A stretch of DNA of 19,969 nucleotides, from assembly GCA_002700865.1 (NCBI GenBank), contig PAFB01000076.1:1-19969 (forward strand). The letters are read 5' to 3'. Of the stretch, positions 15,365 to 19,969 are shown one piece after another. Source of the DNA: Rhodospirillaceae bacterium (GTDB lineage: Bacteria; Pseudomonadota; Alphaproteobacteria; UBA7985). Numbering within the stretch: the stretch's first letter is position 1; every line of letters begins with the position of its first letter. The position numbers were made by a program, and so were the translations under genes. Below the pieces are notes generated by a model that was not told the origin of the DNA, did not search any database, and saw only the letters and a list, made by a program, of their open reading frames with translations.

Positions 15365-16267
15365 GTGTCGGAGTTTAATTTCATCCATGATTTGCGCTCC
15401 CTGTCGGACCCAAATCATGCGCTGAACTTCGAAGACGACGCTGCCACCCTTCCCGCTGCTGACGTCATTTGTACGGATACGCTGGTTGAAACGGTCCATT
15501 TTCTAGGCACAGAACCGCCGCAGGCTCTGGCGCACAAAGTGCTCGCAGTGAATGTTTCTGACGTCGTATCGATGAACGCCCGCGCCACCCATGCTTTGCT
15601 GAACCTGAGCCTGCCCAAGGCCTGCGACAGCGCGTGGCGTGCAGGGTTTATTGAGGGGCTGGAGCGGGCTTGTGCCGGGTTTGGTCTGCGCCTGCTGGGC
15701 GGCGATACGACCCGCTCTCCGGGTCCCCTAGTGCTGACAGCCACTGTAACAGGCGTTCTGGAAGGACGCACGCTTTGGCAGCGCAGCGGAGCAAGGCTGG
15801 GGGACAAGGTATGCGTTGGCGGGAGGATCGGGCGCGGGGCCTTGGGCCTGCGGGACATGCTTAATGGCAGGGCTGATACGGCCATGGCCGAGCATTTCCA
15901 ATGTCCGCGCCCCCGGCTTGATTTGCTGGGCAGTGAAGGCGTCGGTGGCTGTGCCGACGTTTCCGACGGCCTGATCGCCGACTTGGCACATATTTGCCGG
16001 GCCAGTGGCGTTTGCGCTGTGCTGGACCTCGACGCCGTGCCCTTTGCTGAACCTAGCGAGGATTGGGCGCAGCAAGTGACGGGCGGGGACGACTATCAAC
16101 TGGTCTTCACCTTGCGGCCCGATATGCCTGTTCCGCCCGGTTGCGCGGTGGTGGGGGAAGTGGTGGAAGAAGGGGTCGAACCACACGCAAACCAGCCGGT
16201 TATCCTCAAGGGGCCTCGCGCCGCGGTGGAAGCCGCGCAGACCAAAACAGGGTTTGTCCACTTCTGA
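15365..16267 (+). CDS. thiL: Thiamine-monophosphate kinase
   Basis: ThiL phosphorylates thiamine monophosphate to thiamine diphosphate, the active coenzyme. The 300-residue protein follows the family pattern: an N-terminal acidic DDAA motif at 24-27, ICTDTLVETVHF near 35, AVNVSDVVSMNA near 62, LLGGDTTRSPG near 114, DVSDGL near 199 and GGDDYQL near 239. The start is a GTG at 15365, 14 nt after nusB, with GAGG about 7 nt upstream. It is the last gene of the tight plus-strand series; a 130-nt gap precedes ppa. A CCTTTC-N7-GAAAGG hairpin lies at 16291-16309 in that gap, but it lacks a U-tract. Confidence 0.95.
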   Translation: MSEFNFIHDLRSLSDPNHALNFEDDAATLPAADVICTDTLVETVHFLGTEPPQALAHKVLAVNVSDVVSMNARATHALLNLSLPKACDSAWRAGFIEGLERACAGFGLRLLGGDTTRSPGPLVLTATVTGVLEGRTLWQRSGARLGDKVCVGGRIGRGALGLRDMLNGRADTAMAEHFQCPRPRLDLLGSEGVGGCADVSDGLIADLAHICRASGVCAVLDLDAVPFAEPSEDWAQQVTGGDDYQLVFTLRPDMPVPPGCAVVGEVVEEGVEPHANQPVILKGPRAAVEAAQTKTGFVHF

Positions 16268-16397
16268 GCACCACAGTCCGGCGCCCAGCCCCTTTCAAAA
16301 CGCGAAAGGAGAGCTGCAATAGCCGCGTTTGACCCCTTGGCCCGGCTCTGTCAAACCGCCAACAGAATTCACCACTTTGTTGGAAGAGCTGTCCCTT

Positions 16398-16922
16398 ATG
16401 GATCTGTCCAAAATCTCCCGCGGCGAAAACCCGCCTGTCGACATCAATGTTGTCATCGAAGTACCGGCAAACTCGGCCGTTAAGTACGAAATGGATAAGG
16501 AAAGCGGCGCTGTCTTTGTTGACCGCATCTTGTTCACCCCGATGTTCTATCCCTGCAACTACGGCTTCATGCCCAATACGCTGTCTGACGATGGCGACCC
16601 AGTTGACGTTCTGGTTGTTGGCCGTCACGAGTTGGCACCGGGCTCCGTTATCCGGGCGGTTCCGGTCGGCGTGCTGATGATGGAAGACGAAAAGGGTGGC
16701 GACGAAAAAATCGTGGCTGTGCCTCACGCAAAAATCGACGCCTTCTACGACGGCATCACGTCTTACAGCCAGCTGCCACAAAACCTGATCGACCAGATCG
16801 GTCACTTCTTTGAGCGCTACAAGGACCTGGAACCCGGCAAGTGGGTAAAGGTTACGGGCTGGGGCGACGAAAAGCAGGCTGCCAAGATGATCGAAGAGGC
16901 CATGGCCCGCGTAGACGACTAA
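16398..16922 (+). CDS. ppa: Inorganic pyrophosphatase, soluble family I
   Basis: Ppa hydrolyses pyrophosphate released by biosynthetic reactions and so drives them forward. The 174-residue product has family I features: EVPANSAVKYE at 21-31 (Glu21, Lys29, Glu31), the metal-binding DDGDPVDVL at 64-72 (Asp65, Asp67, Asp70), and KDLEPGKWVKVTGW near the end, with the final lysine-rich helix. The ATG at 16398 has GGAAGAG 9 nt upstream and matches the usual MDLSKI-like beginning. A TTG at 16329 is in frame but adds an unrelated Pro-rich stretch. It is likely transcribed from a promoter in the 130-nt gap after thiL, and ends at a bidirectional terminator shared with bamE. Confidence 0.97.
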   Translation: MDLSKISRGENPPVDINVVIEVPANSAVKYEMDKESGAVFVDRILFTPMFYPCNYGFMPNTLSDDGDPVDVLVVGRHELAPGSVIRAVPVGVLMMEDEKGGDEKIVAVPHAKIDAFYDGITSYSQLPQNLIDQIGHFFERYKDLEPGKWVKVTGWGDEKQAAKMIEEAMARVDD

Positions 16923-16936
16923 CCTTCCTCAGCGGT

Positions 16937-16966
16937 CCCCAAAAAGGCCCCCAAAGGCCCCAAAGG
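16937..16966 (+). repeat. Three short tandem CCCCAAAGG-type units after ppa
   Basis: Units at 16937-16947, 16948-16957 and 16958-16966 differ only in the number of C and A bases. They lie just beyond the ppa stop, before the terminator hairpin. They may be a slippage product. Confidence 0.6.
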
Positions 16967-16979
16967 ATCCCAAGAAAAC

Positions 16980-17016
16980 AAAGCCCTGCAGCAGTTCTGC
17001 CGCGGGGCTTTTCTTT
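16980..17016. terminator. Bidirectional terminator between ppa and bamE
   Basis: AAAGCCCTGC (16980-16989) pairs with GCGGGGCTTT (17002-17011), with one G-U pair, over a 12-nt loop. T-rich tracts follow on both strands: TTTTCTTT on plus, and T-rich sequence on minus after the left arm. This fits the convergent ppa and bamE genes. Confidence 0.8.
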
Positions 17017-17020
17017 ACCG

Positions 17021-17485
17021 CTAGTTGTTCTGAAGCCCGACTGACCCAAAGACGTTGCGGAAAAACTCCTGTGCCGCAGACCGGTCGGGGCCATAGATTT
17101 TCGAGCTGTCCGGATCAGGCTTGAAACTGGTATCGCCGATGATGCCGTTGACCACTTCCATATCCAGCACCAGTTCGTCGTCGTCAAAACGGATCACCAC
17201 GACCCTCTGCCCGATCACTTCCGGCGGGTTCAACGGCAAGGGCCGCAAGTCCTGTTTAACGTAGTACCAGAGGTTAGGGTCTGCCGACCCAATGGTGATC
17301 GGCAGGCCGAAGCGTTCCTGGATATCATCCTTGCTATCCAGTCCCCGCCGCACCGTCGCGAGGTCCTCATCACTCGGCGCGCTCCCCCGCAAGTCCACTT
17401 GCGCGGTGCAGGCCATCAGGCTCAGACCAGCCAAGCCTAGCACCACAAACACAACAAAACTGCGAACCTGTCGCGTGACAGACAT
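17021..17485 (-). CDS. bamE: BamE/SmpA-OmlA outer-membrane assembly lipoprotein
   Basis: BamE is a lipoprotein subunit of the BAM complex, which inserts beta-barrel proteins into the outer membrane. The 154-residue protein begins with a basic N-terminus, a hydrophobic stretch (about residues 9-22) and a lipobox LMAC with the lipidated Cys26. The mature part carries the SmpA/OmlA fold: SDEDLATVRRGLDSKDDIQERFGLP, then WYYVKQDLRPLP and a final strand set (VVVIRFDDDELVLDMEVVNG). The long C-terminal tail past the core domain is common in alphaproteobacteria. The ATG at 17485 suits the signal peptide. The gene diverges from the chaperone gene with only 56 nt between starts, so their promoters must overlap, and it converges on ppa. 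Confidence 0.93.
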   Translation of the reverse strand: MSVTRQVRSFVVFVVLGLAGLSLMACTAQVDLRGSAPSDEDLATVRRGLDSKDDIQERFGLPITIGSADPNLWYYVKQDLRPLPLNPPEVIGQRVVVIRFDDDELVLDMEVVNGIIGDTSFKPDPDSSKIYGPDRSAAQEFFRNVFGSVGLQNN

Positions 17486-17541
17486 CCATCCAATCCCATA
17501 TCAGAGAACAGCACCCTAAGCTGTCCATCGAGAAAACTACC

Positions 17542-18084
17542 ATGATCAATTTTTTGCGGCGACTCTTGGGTCATCAGTCCGCCGATACTCTGCACAGCCA
17601 GACCCAAGGCCGACTGGACGCCGCAAAAAGCGCCGCCCTGCATCCGGCCTTATACGCACATTGGGGCGTGCCTGATACCTTTGATGGGCGTTTTGAGGCT
17701 TTGTTGTCGCTGGTCTCGGTTGAGTTTGCGCGCCTGATCCGAAGCGATGAAATGCGGGCTGCGGACGCGCTGTTGACCGCCTTTATGCAGGACGTTGAAT
17801 TGGCCCTGCAGGCGAGCGGTGTTTCAGAGGCCGGGATGCGTAAGAAAATGCGGCAGGTCGAAACTGCTTCATTTGCCCGCGTTGAAGCGATCAGCACGGC
17901 CATGCGCAGCGGCACATCGACGGCTCAACCCATTCTCAATGCGATGTTCGGTGGTCAGGAAAGCGGTATGGACGCAGCGTCAAAGCTGGACAGGCTGCTG
18001 CACCGCCTGTACGCCGACGAGCACGGATTGGCCTCGGCCCTGAGAGCCATAGAGGACGAGAGTTCACATGAAACGAGCGCTTGA
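17542..18084 (+). CDS. Ubiquinol-cytochrome c chaperone family protein (pfam03981)
   Basis: This 180-residue protein matches the family named after yeast Cbp3, an assembly factor for the cytochrome bc1 complex. The recognisable core is HPALYAHWGVPDTFDGRFEALLSLVSVEFARL, with helical segments after it. A bacterial bc1 assembly role is inferred from the family, not shown here. The ATG at 17542 starts MINFLRRLLG, a form seen in relatives. It overlaps the yceD-like gene by 17 bases in another frame, so translation is probably coupled. It diverges from bamE. This bamE/chaperone/yceD order is common in alphaproteobacteria. Confidence 0.88.
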   Translation: MINFLRRLLGHQSADTLHSQTQGRLDAAKSAALHPALYAHWGVPDTFDGRFEALLSLVSVEFARLIRSDEMRAADALLTAFMQDVELALQASGVSEAGMRKKMRQVETASFARVEAISTAMRSGTSTAQPILNAMFGGQESGMDAASKLDRLLHRLYADEHGLASALRAIEDESSHETSA

Positions 18085-18619
18085 GCTGACAGACCCGATT
18101 GACTGGCCAAATGACGGATGGATCGGCAGCTTTGAAATCCGCGAGGATGATGCCGAAGTCGTCCGGGAACGGCTGGAACTGACGCGGACCCCGGACGACC
18201 TGCATCTGACGGCCGACTACTCCCTCACCGGCAAGGCAAAGGAATTGGTGATCAAGCTGAACCTGACGGGTTCAGTGACTCAAACCTGCGTCGTGACGCT
18301 GGAGCCAATCCATACCAACGTACAGGAATCCTTCATCCGCCGCTTTCGTGAAGGCGCGTTCATTGATCAAACTGAAATCGACATTGACGTTGCCGATGGA
18401 GACATTTCCACGTTCAGTGAAGACCTTGAGCCTTGGGTTCGTATCGCGGACGAGCGCCCGTCGTTGCTTGATTTTGTGGTCGAGCAATTGGGGCTGATTC
18501 TGGATGCTTTCCCGCGCAAAGAAGGGGCAGAGGTGGCAGAGTCGCTACTGATTGATCCGCTAGACCGGCCAGAAAAGATGAGCCCGTTCGCGGCGCTGTC
18601 GGCGCTCAAAAAAGACTAA
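18068..18619 (+). CDS. YceD/DUF177 family protein
   Basis: This 183-residue protein of the YceD/DUF177 family has the key region TGSVTQTCVVTLEPIHTNVQESF (including the conserved cysteine) and a later acidic region, then the DFVVEQLGLILDAFPRK motif. The family is implicated in 23S rRNA metabolism in E. coli and plants (inference from the literature). In many bacteria it sits beside rpmF and plsX, which here are about 11 kb away and inverted. The ATG at 18068 lies inside the upstream gene, overlapping it by 17 bases. It ends 12 bases before the convergent trpE stop, and its last codons lie in the trpE terminator hairpin. Confidence 0.92.
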   Translation: MKRALELTDPIDWPNDGWIGSFEIREDDAEVVRERLELTRTPDDLHLTADYSLTGKAKELVIKLNLTGSVTQTCVVTLEPIHTNVQESFIRRFREGAFIDQTEIDIDVADGDISTFSEDLEPWVRIADERPSLLDFVVEQLGLILDAFPRKEGAEVAESLLIDPLDRPEKMSPFAALSALKKD

Positions 18620-18637
18620 GGCCAGCGCGCTTTAGTC
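18608..18637 (-). terminator. trpE terminator containing both convergent stop codons
   Basis: GACTAA (18614-18619) pairs with TTAGTC (18632-18637) around a 12-nt G+C-rich centre that itself contains AGCGCGCT. Read on the minus strand, the stem is followed by six T (18608-18613). The stop codons of both genes lie within the arms. Confidence 0.7.
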
Positions 18638-19969
18638 CTTGCTTTGCGACCGGGCAACGCGAATGGCTTCGCTGGCGGCCCGGAACATGGCCGCAGACTT
18701 GTGCTCGCACTCGGCCTGCTCCATCGCAGGCACCGAGTCAGCGACCACGCCAGCCCCAGCCTGTACATAGAGTTTGCCGTCTTTCACCACACTGGTTCGA
18801 AGCGCGATACACGTATCCAATTCACCCGAGGCTGAAATGTACCCAACCGCGCCAGCGTAAACACCGCGCTGCGAGGGTTCGAGTTCATCGATGATCTCCA
18901 TGGCGCGCACCTTTGGCGCACCGGACACGGTTCCTGCAGGAAAGCCAGACCCCAGAGCGTCGAAAGCATCAACGTCCTCTCGAACCTGGCCGATGACATT
19001 GGACGTGATGTGCATGACGTGGCTGAAGCGCTCGACGATCATCTTCTCCGTCACCCGCACGGAACCAATCTCAGCGACCCGCCCAACATCGTTGCGGCCC
19101 AAATCGAGCAACATCAGGTGTTCGGCCAGTTCCTTGGGGTCGGCGCGGAGTTCTTCTTCCAGCGCAAGATCCTCGGCGATACTCTGCCCCCTTGGGCGCG
19201 TACCGGCGATGGGACGGATGGTTATTTGCCCCTCGCGCACACGGACCAGCACTTCTGGACTGGCCCCGACGATACTGAAACCGCCCATGTTCAAGTGAAA
19301 CATAAATGGCGAGGGATTGACCCGGCGCAGGGCGCGGTAGAGCGCGGCGGAGGGCAGGTCAAAATCGGCCTCAAACCGCTGGGACAGCACCACCTGAAAG
19401 ATATCGCCAGCGATGATGTATTCTTTGGCCACCTCAACCATCTGCTCGTATTCAGACGGCGTGAAGTTCGACACCTTTTGTGGCAATTCCATCAGGTCGG
19501 TTTTACCGCGTGTTGCCGCTTCATAATCCAGCGGCACAGAGCCTTGAAGCCGTGCCTTGACCGCGGCCAGACGGCGTTCTGCGGCGGCAAAGCAAGCTTC
19601 GGGCGCAGCGGGGTCATCGGCCCACAGCGGCGCGACCAGATAGAGTGTGTCAAATGCCCGATCAAAAACCACCACGGTCCGCGGCCGGACCAGCATCGAG
19701 TCCGGCAAGTCGAGGTCATCGGGGTTTAGGTGTTTAGAGCGCTCAAAGTACTGCACCATCTCGTACCCAAAAAAGCCGAACACTCCCGCTGACATAGGCG
19801 GCAAAGGGGCCGGGATTTCTGCACGCGACGCGTCATGGAAGGCGCGCAAGCTGTCGAGCGGGGATCGCCCCGGCTCTTCCGGGTGCCAGCTTATGGCCCC
19901 GGCTTCATCGCGGTCGCCGATTTGGGTTTCGCCGTCTTCGTGCCGCCAGACCTTGTCGGGGTTTATGCC
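18632..19969 (-). CDS. trpE: Anthranilate synthase component I (start beyond window)
   Basis: TrpE makes anthranilate from chorismate using ammonia supplied by TrpG, the first committed step of tryptophan synthesis. The frame is open to the right edge, so the N-terminus lies beyond it; the visible part is about 445 residues. Family motifs are present: FGFFGYEMVQYFE near the start, AKEYIIAGDIFQVVLSQRFE, NPSPFMFHL, the RPIAGTRPRG segment, DLGRNDVGRV, GFPAGTVSGAPKVRAMEIIDELE and QAGAGVVADSVP. The upstream residues (KVWRHEDGE) fit the usual N-terminal domain. Chorismate-enzyme relatives (PabB, TrpE) overlap in motifs; the strong TrpE pattern favours TrpE. The leader region that could show attenuation is outside the window. 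It is convergent with the yceD gene. Confidence 0.95.
   Translation of the reverse strand, partial: GINPDKVWRHEDGETQIGDRDEAGAISWHPEEPGRSPLDSLRAFHDASRAEIPAPLPPMSAGVFGFFGYEMVQYFERSKHLNPDDLDLPDSMLVRPRTVVVFDRAFDTLYLVAPLWADDPAAPEACFAAAERRLAAVKARLQGSVPLDYEAATRGKTDLMELPQKVSNFTPSEYEQMVEVAKEYIIAGDIFQVVLSQRFEADFDLPSAALYRALRRVNPSPFMFHLNMGGFSIVGASPEVLVRVREGQITIRPIAGTRPRGQSIAEDLALEEELRADPKELAEHLMLLDLGRNDVGRVAEIGSVRVTEKMIVERFSHVMHITSNVIGQVREDVDAFDALGSGFPAGTVSGAPKVRAMEIIDELEPSQRGVYAGAVGYISASGELDTCIALRTSVVKDGKLYVQAGAGVVADSVPAMEQAECEHKSAAMFRAASEAIRVARSQSKD

Overview
The window is dense, ordinary chromosomal sequence from an alphaproteobacterium. The evidence is the set of proteins and their order: ClpP/ClpX, a MerR regulator next to IhfA, an LdtR-like MarR regulator beside rpiB-glyA-nrdR-rib genes-nusB-thiL, BamE divergent from a ubiquinol-cytochrome c chaperone (pfam03981) gene, and a YceD/DUF177 gene. 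I would place it near Rhodobacterales, Rhizobiales or Caulobacterales, but cannot fix the order or genus from sequence alone. Coding sequence looks clearly GC-rich. There are no tRNA, rRNA, IS, phage or CRISPR features, and every gene that lies fully inside the window is intact.

Layout: (1) 1-1540 holds the 3' part of a BEM46-like alpha/beta hydrolase (+) convergent with a six-helix membrane protein (-). (2) 1734-8347 is all on the minus strand. Read in the direction of transcription it holds hemB, rpmF (with its own terminator), plsX, a LysE/RhtB exporter, ihfA, a MerR regulator, clpP and clpX. (3) 8348-8756 is an AT-rich divergent control region. (4) 8757-16267 is a plus-strand run of ldtR-like, rpiB, glyA, nrdR, ribD, ribE, ribB (with a degenerate RibA half), ribH, nusB and thiL, with tight spacing from glyA onward. 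(5) 16398-18619 holds ppa (+), bamE (-), and the overlapping chaperone and yceD/DUF177 genes (+). (6) trpE (-) runs off the right edge.

Functionally the window combines protein quality control (ClpXP), phospholipid initiation (PlsX), tetrapyrrole synthesis (HemB), one-carbon metabolism (GlyA), ribonucleotide reductase control (NrdR), riboflavin synthesis (RibD/RibE/RibB/RibH), antitermination (NusB), the last step of thiamine-PP synthesis (ThiL), pyrophosphate removal (Ppa) and outer-membrane assembly (BamE). Only 6,7-dimethyl-8-ribityllumazine chemistry downstream of GTP cyclohydrolase II is covered, because the RibA-like half of RibB lacks the zinc cysteines.

No new biological system stands out. 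The points worth a second look are rearrangements of a familiar cluster. A LysE exporter sits where fabH usually follows plsX. A soluble pyrophosphatase follows thiL where many relatives carry a membrane pyrophosphatase. The rpmF-plsX-ihfA-merR block is separated from yceD by about 11 kb and points the other way. Smaller signals are palindromes in the hemB/ldtR gap, a trpE terminator that contains both convergent stop codons, and mutually exclusive hairpins in the glyA leader.
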